A DNA stretch of 44,301 bases from an uncultured Clostridia bacterium (GTDB taxonomy: Bacteria; Bacillota; Clostridia; Oscillospirales; Oscillospiraceae): assembly GCA_946629065.1 (NCBI GenBank), contig CAMOXK010000011.1:1-44301 (forward strand), in the 5' to 3' direction. A program made the translations under genes and the position numbers. The notes beneath the pieces are model-generated. The model worked only from the letters and a program-made list of their open reading frames with translations, did no database searches and was not told where the DNA came from. This document shows positions 14,901-22,622 of the stretch, one piece after another; position 1 is the stretch's first letter, and each line of letters opens with the position of its first letter.

Positions 14901-17900
14901 CACCACAAAACAGAGTCGGAGGCGTTGAAGACGTAGGCTGCGCCCACCATGTCAGTATCTTCGAGTCCGTAGTCGAACGTCAGGCCGCCGCTGTTGTCGT
15001 TGCCGCTCATGGTGTCGAAGTCGTAGCCGTGGACAATGTTCCAGAGCCACTTCCCGGCGTCCTCGTCGTAGTCGTACTCGAAGAAGGTGTTCTTGGCGCG
15101 GTTGTCCGGCAGAAGCCGGCGCTCGGTAACGAGGTAGTGGTAGAGAAACGACGGGACGGCGGCATGATCACCGAACTCCGCCTTGAACTTCGCGGCACGG
15201 TAGGCCTCGGAGTCTGTCGCATACTCGACGCCGTTGTATGTTACGGATCCGCCAGGGAGGGTTGTGTCGGGCGCCGCCGATCTGTCTGTGGAGACGACCC
15301 ACGCGAGGAAGGCCGCCCAGGTTGCCTTGTTGGCGTCTGTCGGTTTCTTGGGGAAGCGGACGTCAAAGCTGGCGTTTCCTTTGCCGTCCCAGGTCTCGCC
15401 GGTCAGATCCGCAGACTTGAAGCGGCACTGCAGGGAGTTGTTGTTGTGGATCTCGACGCAGAACTGCTGAGGGTATGCGGTGAGATCCTGACCGAAGACG
15501 GCGTTGTTCTTCTTGCTGTTGCAGATGTCGCCGGCCGCGTAGAGAATTGTCTCGCCGGGCTGCAGCGTTCTCGCGCCGACCGTGATCGGTTCCTCCGCGG
15601 TAGAAGTGAAGAAGATTGCCGCCGGGTGTCCCTCAATACAGTCTCGGACGGCCGGGTTCGCAGCACGCGCCGGCTTGATGTAGGGCTGGAAGGCGTTGTA
15701 GTCGTCCGCCATGCATACGTTGTTCGCGTTCTCCGAGCTTGCGACATTGACCTTGAGGTTGATGTAGTTGACCGGGATCGCGCCGGGCCGCATGGCATAG
15801 GCCGTGATGCCTTCGCCGTTGCCGTTCTCCCAGAGCGTCGCCGTGCTGAAATCGAGGTCGAGGTTCAGGGCCGCCAGGATGTACTCCAAGCTGGACGTGC
15901 CCTGGGCCTTCATGGTGACGTTCTCAGCCGTGAACTCATACTCGGCGCCGCCGTTTGTCCAGACGAGCGTCACCTTGCAGAGGACCTCGTCGTCCTTCGC
16001 CGTGGTCATTTTGTTCGCCCAGATATGGATCACGCGGAGCTCCGGCTTCGCCTGGGCCAGCTTGGTCTCGTTGATCGTGCCGGTCTCGTTGAAGATGTCG
16101 TTCCGCCGGTAGCGGTCCACCATCTCTTCCGGGCTGCCACAGTCGGCGATGAAGTTGTCGAGGATCTCGGATCTCGTCAAGCTCGTCGCGTAGAGCTTGA
16201 TGCCGTAGATCCAGACGTCGGCGTCTGCAGATCCGATCGTGAGCAGCTGCGGGCTGGCCTGCTGCCAGTTGTCGGAGGACTCGTAAGCGATGGCGCGAGC
16301 CGGCACGCCTTCGAGCCAGACGACGGCAAGGCGGTCTTCTGTGGTCGCCTCGATGTTGACGTCCATTTCGATCTTCTTCTCCTCGCAGTAGCGCACGGTC
16401 GCAGACTGCAGGGCGCTCGAGAGCGTGCCCTGCTGGGCGTACAGCTTGAGGCCGATGTTGTCGGCCTTGCAGCTGAGGATCTCGGCGTCATAGTTCCGGC
16501 ACTCCGTCACCTTGAAGACGATCTTGAGTTCCTTGCCGGATGTTTTCGCATTGTCAGCGAAGACGGACCGGTCGAAGGTGACGCTGGTGCCCTTCTTGAC
16601 CACGAGAGCGGTGACGCCTTCCTCGTCGATCTGGAAGCCGCCGTCTGTCCAGTCGAAGTTCTGCGAGAATGTCAGGGGGTGGTTCGTCCCTTCACCGTCG
16701 ACATAGCCGAACTGCGTCCGGTTTGCCTCGGCGTTCGTGTGGCCGGTAGGGTCGAGCTTCATCGCGAGGCCGCGGGTGACCGGTGTGATGTCGTAGTCCA
16801 GATCCGCGACGGTGAGCGTGATCGAGGCGGAAGATCCGCCGCTCGAGACGGAGAGGGTCTTGCTGCCTGCGGTCGTCGGCCTGTATGTCCAGGTCTGCGT
16901 GTCTCTGCCGACTGTGACGGTCGTTGCAGTCTCGCCGGTGGCGCCGAGCTGGGCCGTGGCGGTCTCGCTTGCCGGGTTGTAGATCCGGTACTTGATCGAG
17001 ACGGTCTCGTAGCGCGTGGTCTCCATGGTGGACTCATAGACCGCGACGATGGTCGTGGTGACTCCGGACTCTACCCAGATGCCGACATGACGCAGCGGCG
17101 TCGTGGTGATTGCCTGGCCGTCGACCGTAGTCTCCATCCAGGCGGTGATCGCGTGGGCGCCGTGCGACTGGACCGGCACCGTGACGGCGATCGCCCGGCC
17201 ACTGGAGGCCACTGTCTGTGTGTAGATGGGCGTGCCGTCCACGGCGACCTTCACCGTCTTCTCGCCCTGGCCGGACGGGATCAGACGGATGTTGAGCGCG
17301 TTCCCGCCGTGAAAGCCGAACTCCTCGACGTTCCACGTCAGGGCGTAGGAGACACAAGTGACCGTCCAGGTGAAGGGCTTGCTGTTGCCGTAGCTGTCCT
17401 CCACCACGAGCTTCACCGTGTTCGTGGCGCCGGCCGTGAGGTAGGGCTTTGCCTCGAAGGAGAGGTTGCCCTGGGCGACCGTCGCCATGCGGACGCGGGT
17501 GTTGTTGACGTACCAGTTCTCCGTCAGGCTGCCCGTGGGATCCCCGCTCTCCTTGTCCAGGCTGACGGCAGCACAGAGGATCTGACACGATGCCGCCGAG
17601 TCGGAGACGCTGAACGCCCTGGACGGCAGCCTGTTTGTGATGGTGATCTCGGAGCCGAAGCCGCTGCCGCCGCCGGGACCTCCACCGATGAACGCCGGAT
17701 CCACGACGTCCTCGCCATTTAGCGTGATGTGCAGGTACCCGGTCTCCTGGTCGTAGGTCACGGCGTCGAAGGCCAGGCCGTCGGCGTGGATCTCGATCAG
17801 TTCCTCGGTGTCGTCCATGTGAACAACACGGATCCCGCCCTCGACGGCCTCAATGGCCTTGAGATCGAGTCTCAAAAGGGAAGCGATTTTCTCGGCGAAG

Positions 17901-18034
17901 GCCCCGATCGGGGCCCGGCGAACTGCTTCGATCTGGTTCCCGTCGACGGTCTCCTGCTGCGTGATCAGCACAGACGCGCCGCTCATGACCTGCGACGCTG
18001 TAGGCTTTTCGGTGATCTTTGTGATCGTAGCCAT
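11975..18034 (-). CDS. Giant receptor-binding tail fibre, DGR target protein
   Basis: 2019 residues; GGAGGACATCA precedes ATG 18034. The N-terminus (ATITKITEKPTASQVMSGASVLITQQE) looks like a baseplate-attachment region. Then follow several Ig-like or beta-sandwich segments (about 120-480), a large mixed domain (about 480-1270), a leucine-rich-like part (IDLRGNPNLAQGLNLSALKSLEEI), InlB B-repeat-like units (YTVRWYNGRDLLETQ.VNYGQAV...YYVFKGWDK), a LamG-like sandwich (FDGSTEYFKPQ...SFTLAIDF), and a C-terminal DUF6273-like lectin fold (MRTWLNNRIF...DKIWIPSMKEV...WWLRAPNTG...CGVAFGFCI). The VR encodes the last 40 or so residues, so the ligand-binding tip is diversified. It is probably the main adhesin. 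Confidence 0.9.
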   Translation of the reverse strand: MATITKITEKPTASQVMSGASVLITQQETVDGNQIEAVRRAPIGAFAEKIASLLRLDLKAIEAVEGGIRVVHMDDTEELIEIHADGLAFDAVTYDQETGYLHITLNGEDVVDPAFIGGGPGGGSGFGSEITITNRLPSRAFSVSDSAASCQILCAAVSLDKESGDPTGSLTENWYVNNTRVRMATVAQGNLSFEAKPYLTAGATNTVKLVVEDSYGNSKPFTWTVTCVSYALTWNVEEFGFHGGNALNIRLIPSGQGEKTVKVAVDGTPIYTQTVASSGRAIAVTVPVQSHGAHAITAWMETTVDGQAITTTPLRHVGIWVESGVTTTIVAVYESTMETTRYETVSIKYRIYNPASETATAQLGATGETATTVTVGRDTQTWTYRPTTAGSKTLSVSSGGSSASITLTVADLDYDITPVTRGLAMKLDPTGHTNAEANRTQFGYVDGEGTNHPLTFSQNFDWTDGGFQIDEEGVTALVVKKGTSVTFDRSVFADNAKTSGKELKIVFKVTECRNYDAEILSCKADNIGLKLYAQQGTLSSALQSATVRYCEEKKIEMDVNIEATTEDRLAVVWLEGVPARAIAYESSDNWQQASPQLLTIGSADADVWIYGIKLYATSLTRSEILDNFIADCGSPEEMVDRYRRNDIFNETGTINETKLAQAKPELRVIHIWANKMTTAKDDEVLCKVTLVWTNGGAEYEFTAENVTMKAQGTSSLEYILAALNLDLDFSTATLWENGNGEGITAYAMRPGAIPVNYINLKVNVASSENANNVCMADDYNAFQPYIKPARAANPAVRDCIEGHPAAIFFTSTAEEPITVGARTLQPGETILYAAGDICNSKKNNAVFGQDLTAYPQQFCVEIHNNNSLQCRFKSADLTGETWDGKGNASFDVRFPKKPTDANKATWAAFLAWVVSTDRSAAPDTTLPGGSVTYNGVEYATDSEAYRAAKFKAEFGDHAAVPSFLYHYLVTERRLLPDNRAKNTFFEYDYDEDAGKWLWNIVHGYDFDTMSGNDNSGGLTFDYGLEDTDMVGAAYVFNASDSVLWCNIRDLFADELDAMFRTLEAAGAWSSSRILAKWKAYRDTRPEGLLIEDMWNKYFAPYIYAQEERYIRAMLGTKEDQLQQFETYQEPYQSAKHGGSVSTADRISLRANAPEEWGGVEPSGNITGIVPYASTYITVKYGNAGTVKVRAVRGQSYDIEMPEGASLNDLETYIYSASNIASIGSLAGLYTKFADLSSAKKLQQMILGSDAEGYANTSLNSENGGVSFGNNILMRKIDLRGNPNLAQGLNLSALKSLEEIYTTGSGVTGITFARRAPVRIAQLNAIRQLIARDLTSLETFAMPATNLQTVWIENCPLIDTKALVTAATNLTRGRIIGINWELDNTALLKRLANLAGMDNTGENADHFVLTGSAHISMISADDLATLGEAFPELAITYDTEIPSFTVVFKAADGTTTLNTQRIAQGSAPEDPTQFAVNPIAIPTKASTIAQTFTFDGWSWQQDGALIEDLSQVAITGNTTLYAHFAAATRTYTVRWYNGRDLLETQVVNYGQAVTFSGSRPTNASEGDYAIYYVFKGWDKSTGFICEDLDVHAVYAQATAPTGKTFAQLSAAELHALIATGVLSPTGTNNDVIASGDTTDIIAGHDFNFENVEGHELISVDDPKTFDGSTEYFKPQIGGQDILLFNTDKSFTLAIDFAFATDCTAGGCLASSYQSNGFLLRMASGGSLRFGSASAKQVSSNGVRQMVVIRKQRGDATLHVYSSNKNGNAVSYSGLTQASDPTHTAPLCFGAQLANDGYMDSYGKGSIYWAKLWDDDLGDAVCRELASWPRETWTMQAVGTSERAFRSFVRVDNDHYPDLTLLLKNLLEETHQMNSANTNAGGWKAAPMRTWLNNRIFAALPVEWQELVVTVKVHSSAGNKSSALVDPPAEDKIWIPSMKEVNQSVSTSPYSLEAEAPFTVFTNDASRIKKLNGGAGAASAWWLRAPNTGNTTNFYYITTSGSSSSGSLASNSCGVAFGFCI
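11986..12116 (-). repeat. DGR variable repeat (VR) at the 3' end of the fibre gene
   Basis: 131 bp, aligned to TR with one 3-bp insertion. Coding-strand differences from TR: ACG to GCG, AAC to TAC, the AAC run to AGC/GGC/AGC/CTC-type codons, AAC to AGC and TAC to TGC, all at template adenines. The one exception is TCT to GCT. The encoded tail reads SGSSSSGSLASNSCGVAFG. It ends just before the TAA stop, within the lectin-like fold, where DGR variable residues usually lie. Confidence 0.95.
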
Positions 18035-18046
18035 TGATGTCCTCCT

Positions 18047-19303
18047 TTAGTAGATCGCGGTATAGAAGTACTTCTCGCCGGTCGTGCAGAGCTGATGCGC
18101 CGGTCGTGCCTCGGTGTCATACCAGCTCACCTTCCTGGCATATCCCGATCCTGATGTGCTGACTTTGAGCTCCACATAAATCCCGCCAGTGGATCCGCCC
18201 GGGTTGTAGACGCTGAAGCCGACAAGCGCCCACGGGAAGATCACGCCGTAGGAGAAGGAGCTAAGACTCGCAGCTTTTGAACTGCGGACGATAATCAGGC
18301 TCGGTGTCCGTTTGAATGTCATTGTGGTCGGGTGTGAAGATCCTGCTTGGTTATTGCCGATGTACTGCCCGTGCTCCGATGCCTTCGGGTACACCCAGGA
18401 CAGGACGCCGGCTGCCGTCTGATTGAGCACCATGTCGTCACTGTCCGTCGGAAGCTCGACCTGGCTGAGGGCGGAGGCAGAAGAAGCGTACAGAAGCCGG
18501 GAGGGGCTCCAGGTAGATTTTCCGGTTCCGCCTCTGGCGACCTTCATGGTGCCGCTTGTGATGTCGGTTGCAAGGTGGGTGTGGATTGCCTTGGCTGCCA
18601 GGATGCCGGCCGGGGTGATGTTGTGGGGGTTCTCGGCTGTGACGTGATTGATCAGTTCCCGGATCGCTCTCTTGATCTGCCCCAGCAGCACGCGGAGCGT
18701 TGAGCCGCTTTCGATCTCCGTGACCCGCTCCGCCTCGGTGAAGGTAGGCGTCTGATTGTTCGTCGATACGTTGGGGACGTTGCCGAGGCCGATCTGGGTC
18801 TTTGTGACCTGGTGGGGGTTGTCAGTGTTGTTGACGTGCGCGTTGAAGGCCGTGATCGTAGCGTAGCCGATGAACTCGCTGATGATGGCGGTGACGTTCT
18901 CGGCGTCGCCCACGGCGACCACGACGTTCAGGTTAATCCGGCCGTAGCCGCTGTTAGCGCCTGCCGGGATCGTTGTGGGCTCGCCGTATGGCCTGGCGAG
19001 CGCGTACAGGATCTCACCGTCGTCCGGGTCGATGGCGTAGATGCCGAGCTCCGTCGCGACGAAGTCCTCCTCGATGGAACTGTTATCGAAGGAGCCGCTC
19101 AGGGAAACGCCGCCGACACCTGTGGTGATGGACGTCAAGCCGAACTTCACGCAGGGATTGACAAGATCCGTCAGAGGCGTCACGTCAGCCGGGACGACGC
19201 CGTTTCCGAGTCCGAGCTTCGAGAAGGTGATGGTCTCACCGGCGAGCGCCTTGATGATCAGCGCACGGCCGGCGTCTGTTAGTGTTGGGTTGTTGAAAAA
19301 CAT
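18047..19303 (-). CDS. Tail-collar-type tail fibre protein
   Basis: 418 residues. The N-terminal 160 residues match phage tail fibre (P2 gpH/DUF3751-like) N-termini: LTDAGRALIIKALAGETITFSKLGLGNG, then ATELGIYAIDPDDGEILYALAR. This part attaches the fibre to the baseplate. The middle has the repeating fibre motif VNNTDNPHQVTKTQIGLGNVPNVSTNNQTP and AENPHNITPAGILAAKAIHTH. The C-terminus is beta-rich (TMTFKRTPSLIIVRSSKAA). It follows tail protein I and precedes the giant fibre by 12 nt, so the virion may carry two fibre types. There is no TR-like repeat in it. Confidence 0.85.
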   Translation of the reverse strand: MFFNNPTLTDAGRALIIKALAGETITFSKLGLGNGVVPADVTPLTDLVNPCVKFGLTSITTGVGGVSLSGSFDNSSIEEDFVATELGIYAIDPDDGEILYALARPYGEPTTIPAGANSGYGRINLNVVVAVGDAENVTAIISEFIGYATITAFNAHVNNTDNPHQVTKTQIGLGNVPNVSTNNQTPTFTEAERVTEIESGSTLRVLLGQIKRAIRELINHVTAENPHNITPAGILAAKAIHTHLATDITSGTMKVARGGTGKSTWSPSRLLYASSASALSQVELPTDSDDMVLNQTAAGVLSWVYPKASEHGQYIGNNQAGSSHPTTMTFKRTPSLIIVRSSKAASLSSFSYGVIFPWALVGFSVYNPGGSTGGIYVELKVSTSGSGYARKVSWYDTEARPAHQLCTTGEKYFYTAIY

Positions 19304-19314
19304 GCTGATCCTCC

Positions 19315-19962
19315 TTAGTCTGTCAGGATGTTGCCGAGCTCATCGGCGAGGGCAAAGTCCAGCTCGTCGGTCAGATACGCGATCACGAGCGCCTCCTGGG
19401 GATCCATCGGCGGGACCTCGATCGTCATGACAGAGACGACGGTCATGCCGACATAGAGATCCTGGTGCTCTGTCGTCGCCAGCTCGACCTCGTCCAGCTT
19501 CGCGCTCGCCCGCTTGACGTAGTTGATGGCCCGCATGATCCGATCGAAGTCGAAGCTCCCAGCGGCGTTCAGCTTGACGCGGAAGTGGTCAGGGGTTCCG
19601 TTGTACTCAAACCACTCGGAGATCTCCGGCGCCACGCCATAGGCAGCGCGGACCGCCTCCACGACGGCCCATTTCGTGCCGGCTTTCTCCTTGAGTGCCC
19701 TCGCAGCCTTCAGCGTTGCCCGCTTGCTCTCGATGCCGACGGTGGGATCGTACCACTCGAGAGACATTTCCCAGGCCATTTCGTCGAGCTCTGCGGCGCT
19801 CATGTTGTCGATCTGGTCCCATTCCCGGAGCCGCTTGATCTCGGATCCGGGGCCGCGGATCAGTTCGTTGATGGCCTTGGAGAGTGCCACGACGGCCTCG
19901 TCGTCCCGCATGAACACAGGGAGCAGTCGGATGATGTCTACGTTCTCGAGGTTCATCCCCAT
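19315..19962 (-). CDS. Baseplate tail protein I (P2 gpI-like)
   Basis: 215 residues. Family features: VDIIRLLPVFMRDDEAVVALSKAINELI at the start, IDNMSAAELDEMAWEMSLEWYDPTVGIESKRATLKAA, WAVVEAVRAAYG, and FEYNGTPDHFRVKLNAAGSF. These match P2 tail protein I, which joins the baseplate wedge with J and anchors fibres. It lies between gpJ and the fibre gene as in P2. ATG 19962 has a GGGGGG-rich RBS; MNLENV two codons later is an alternative start. The extra C-terminal 50 residues end in a helical segment (PQEALVIAYLTDELDFALADEL). Confidence 0.85.
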   Translation of the reverse strand: MGMNLENVDIIRLLPVFMRDDEAVVALSKAINELIRGPGSEIKRLREWDQIDNMSAAELDEMAWEMSLEWYDPTVGIESKRATLKAARALKEKAGTKWAVVEAVRAAYGVAPEISEWFEYNGTPDHFRVKLNAAGSFDFDRIMRAINYVKRASAKLDEVELATTEHQDLYVGMTVVSVMTIEVPPMDPQEALVIAYLTDELDFALADELGNILTD

Positions 19963-19966
19963 GTCG

Positions 19967-21346
19967 TCAGTCCCCCCTTACAATGTGCCGGACGACCTTG
20001 CTGCCGGAGAACTTCGCCACCACGGTCGGGCTGAGCTCCGTATAGACCGGCTTGACGATCTGCACACGGATGGCGCCGACGAGATCGTCGTCCTCGCCCT
20101 GGGGCGTGAGGATCAGCTTGCGGAGGTAGTCGGGATTGATGTCCCTGTTCAGGGCGGAGCCTTGCCAGTAGATGTACTGGTCGATCGCGCCGCCGTCGCC
20201 TTCCACAGCCTTCACGCAGTTCGCCTCGTCCGCGAGCGTCGTGTAGTAGACGAGCTCGATGTCGTAGGTCTGGACCTGTGGGGCCTGGACTTCGACGTGG
20301 TCGTTCAGCGGCCGGACGTCGTCGGCGCTGCAGGACTCGAGGACCTTCTGCAGGATCGTCGCGGTTGGGATCTCGCCGCCGTAGAGGATCGGCGTGATCA
20401 CCACGGAGCACTCGAGCGTCCGGTCGATGGTGATGTCCAGGGACTCGGCCCCGGCGAGGACTCCGGCGGAGACGATCGAGATCATGAGCAGGTTGTCGCT
20501 GTAGCTCGCGCTGTAGTCCGTCAGGATCTCGGCAGCAGTCGCCGATCCGTGTGCCTTCACGACGAGGGTGTCCAGGAGCAGCCTGTCACCTCCGAGCACG
20601 GCGATCTCCGTGTTGGATCCGTCACCGACGACCGTCATGACCTGCAGCTCTTTCGTGAGAGTCTGGCGCTTGTTCTCGATGATGGCGTCAGCCACCGTCG
20701 GATCCGCCTGCATGGCCCAGTATCGGTAGGAAGCCGCCGGGCCTGCCGTGGTGATTTTGTTGGATGCTGCCCGGATCCGCTCGCGGAAGCCGTCGTCCGT
20801 CTCAGTGTCGTTGCCGCCCTCAGTGGCCGTCAGGTTGCTCACGTTGTCGATGTAGGCCAGCAGGTCGACCAGGATGTTCAGGCCGCCGACTGGGATGGCG
20901 TTATAGTCTACACCGCCCTCGTCCGCTGTGGCCGTGACGTCGACGTGGGTGCTGCCGGCCGCCAGGACGACCGTGGTGTCCGTGAGGAAGTAGTGCTCGA
21001 AGTCACCGGTGACTCGCGTGCCAGCCGGGATGGTGATGTTCATGGGCATTGCCTCTCCGATTGAGAAGCGCAGAGTCGTCGTCGCCTTCTGTGCGTCAAT
21101 ACGCACGAGGCCCGCGTTCTCGCCGATGGCGTCAAGAACAGCGCCCCGGGCATATCGGAGCATCTTCTGCCTGCAGGCGTCGTTGACGGCGCTGTAGACG
21201 GCCACAACGATCGGCACGAAGGCCTCGCCGTAGATGCGGCGCTCGTCACCAGGGTACAGAGGCTCGGCCACGCCGTTCTCGAGGGACGTGATGATTGTGT
21301 CGTAGATCTCCTTGGTGTCAGTGGTGATGAAGTTGAGATCGCTCAC
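19967..21346 (-). CDS. Baseplate wedge protein J
   Basis: 459 residues from GTG 21346 (V/MSDLNFITTDTKEIYDTIITSLENGV), which forms a GTGA overlap with the gp25/W gene and has AAAGGAGG upstream; the longer track ORF is unsupported. The baseplate_J region includes LRFSIGEAMPMNITIPAGTRVTG, VDVTATADEGGVDYNAIPVG, and GGNDTETDDGFRERIRAASNKITTAGPAASYRYWAMQADPTVADA, the hallmark of this family. It is a structural wedge component of the contractile-tail baseplate. Confidence 0.9.
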   Translation of the reverse strand: MSDLNFITTDTKEIYDTIITSLENGVAEPLYPGDERRIYGEAFVPIVVAVYSAVNDACRQKMLRYARGAVLDAIGENAGLVRIDAQKATTTLRFSIGEAMPMNITIPAGTRVTGDFEHYFLTDTTVVLAAGSTHVDVTATADEGGVDYNAIPVGGLNILVDLLAYIDNVSNLTATEGGNDTETDDGFRERIRAASNKITTAGPAASYRYWAMQADPTVADAIIENKRQTLTKELQVMTVVGDGSNTEIAVLGGDRLLLDTLVVKAHGSATAAEILTDYSASYSDNLLMISIVSAGVLAGAESLDITIDRTLECSVVITPILYGGEIPTATILQKVLESCSADDVRPLNDHVEVQAPQVQTYDIELVYYTTLADEANCVKAVEGDGGAIDQYIYWQGSALNRDINPDYLRKLILTPQGEDDDLVGAIRVQIVKPVYTELSPTVVAKFSGSKVVRHIVRGD

Positions 21347-21627
21347 CTCGGCGCCTCCTTTCGTGTGGAAATATAAGCATTTACGCCGAGATCTCCGACG
21401 GCTGCGATCGTGCCGGCGATGTCGACGCTGTTCACCTTGAGCCGCGGCTCGTAGGTGCTGAGCAGCCACTCGGCGTCCGTTTCTGCGTCTGTGCCGGCCG
21501 TCGAGATCGGTGCATCAACGAGCGATGCGTCGCGGCCCTTGATCCTGTCGTATGGGACCTCACCCCTCGTGATCAGGAGCAGGTTGACCGCACACTGTTC
21601 CGGCGTGCCGTTTCCGCTTGATTTCAT
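21343..21627 (-). CDS. Baseplate wedge protein, gp25/W-like
   Basis: 94 residues. It lies in the gp25/gpW position directly upstream of gpJ and ends in a GTGA overlap with it. The N-terminus CAVNLLLITRGEVPYDRIKGRDASL is the family's core (LLLTxxGErp...G), followed by a short acidic helix (DAETDAEWLLSTYEPRL) and VDIAGTI strands. It is shorter than P2 gpW but usual for Firmicutes phages. It initiates sheath attachment at the baseplate. Confidence 0.75.
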   Translation of the reverse strand: MKSSGNGTPEQCAVNLLLITRGEVPYDRIKGRDASLVDAPISTAGTDAETDAEWLLSTYEPRLKVNSVDIAGTIAAVGDLGVNAYISTRKEAPR

Positions 21628-21637
21628 GATGCACCTC

Positions 21638-22315
21638 CTACACGAGCGTCAGCTCGTTTGTATAGACCCAGCTGTTGATCCCGTCCGGATGCCCGAGGAG
21701 CGTCCGTTCTCCGGAGATCTGGCTGACCTTGTGGCTGCGCTGCAGCACCCAGTCGGGGATCTTCTGGCCGGAGTAGTACTTCGTCCCGGTGATCTTGACC
21801 ATGGCGCCGACCTTGATCGTGGATCTCTCGGCGGACGCTGCTCCGGCGTTCACCGGCTTTCGGTCCGCCTTCTCCTTCGTCTCGGCGCCCACATTTAGGG
21901 CGGATGTGTCGATCACCGAGGTCGTCTTCCGGTCGTACTCCTTGAAAGTGAACGCCAGAGACGCCAGCCGGATCCGACCGAGGTCGTCGAGCATGGTGTT
22001 CTTGACCTGCACCTTCCGTAGTTGGACCACCGGGCCGAGAGACTTGCCCTCAAGGTAGAAGTAGCCGGTCTTTGTGACCCTGTCCCTCCACTTCTGGATC
22101 TCGCTGCGGACGTCGATGCCGGCGCCGGAGTGCAGCGTAACAGAAAACGAGAGAGGGAACAGCTGCGTCCCTCTCTCGTTCGTCTGCGGAGTGCCTTCGG
22201 CGTCTCGATTGTTGTCGGCGATCTGTTCGTAGGAGAACGTCAGATCCTCGACGGGGTTGACCTTCTTCGTGGAGATCTCGAAGGTCATGTCTCTCCATTT
22301 TGCTTGTACGGACAA
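21638..22315 (-). CDS. Baseplate/tail protein with C-terminal SH3-like domain
   Basis: 225 residues. The first 140 residues (MTFEISTKKVNPVEDLTFSYEQI...TPQTNERGTQLFPLSFSVTLHSGAGIDVRSEIQKWRD, GYFYLEGKSLG) resemble a P2 gpU-like or tail-protein beta domain. The last 55 residues (KVGAMVKITGTKYYSGQKIPDWVLQRSHKVSQISGE) form an SH3-like module, similar to the C-terminus of the endolysin at 7108. It lies between the V-like and W-like baseplate genes. The exact structural role is not known to me; the added SH3 may contact cell wall. Confidence 0.65.
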   Translation of the reverse strand: MSVQAKWRDMTFEISTKKVNPVEDLTFSYEQIADNNRDAEGTPQTNERGTQLFPLSFSVTLHSGAGIDVRSEIQKWRDRVTKTGYFYLEGKSLGPVVQLRKVQVKNTMLDDLGRIRLASLAFTFKEYDRKTTSVIDTSALNVGAETKEKADRKPVNAGAASAERSTIKVGAMVKITGTKYYSGQKIPDWVLQRSHKVSQISGERTLLGHPDGINSWVYTNELTLV

Positions 22316-22328
22316 GCTGATCGCCTCC

Positions 22329-22622
22329 TTATGTCGGGCGGCCTGTCGCCGGATCTCCTTCGGTGATCGGGTGGGTGTGCGTCTTCAGACTCACGCCGCC
22401 GAGGACCAGGTCTGGGAGGTTTCCGTCGGCCCTGCCGAGGATGATCCCGCTCTGATCGTCGAAGATCGCATAGACGACCTCGGTGCCCTTAGAGATAGCG
22501 CCGGAGCGCAGGTACCACGGGACGACGACCTGGGCGGACACAAGCCCGGCCTCGCTGCATGGGATCACCCGTGCCGTGCTGCCGTCGACGCTCGTGATCT
22601 TTCCCTTCTCGATATATCCCAT
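22329..22622 (-). CDS. Baseplate spike/V-like OB-fold protein
   Basis: 97 residues from ATG 22622 (MGYIEKGKITSVDGSTARVIP), overlapping the gpD stop as TAATG. The pattern KGKITSVDGSTARVIPCSE..VSAQVVVPWYLRSGAISKGTEVVYAIFDDQSGIILGRADGN is a short OB-fold like the baseplate V/gp45 N-terminal domain. The end, HTHPITEG, has His residues in the HxH arrangement seen in iron-binding spike tips. It is likely the central spike that sits on the gpD hub and punctures the envelope. Confidence 0.75.
   Translation of the reverse strand: MGYIEKGKITSVDGSTARVIPCSEAGLVSAQVVVPWYLRSGAISKGTEVVYAIFDDQSGIILGRADGNLPDLVLGGVSLKTHTHPITEGDPATGRPT

Noticed and set aside
12212-17722. 1836-codon plus-strand ORF opposite the fibre gene
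   Set aside because: Antisense shadow of the giant fibre in GC-rich DNA: biased Arg/Val/Asp/Gly composition, no RBS, no domain.
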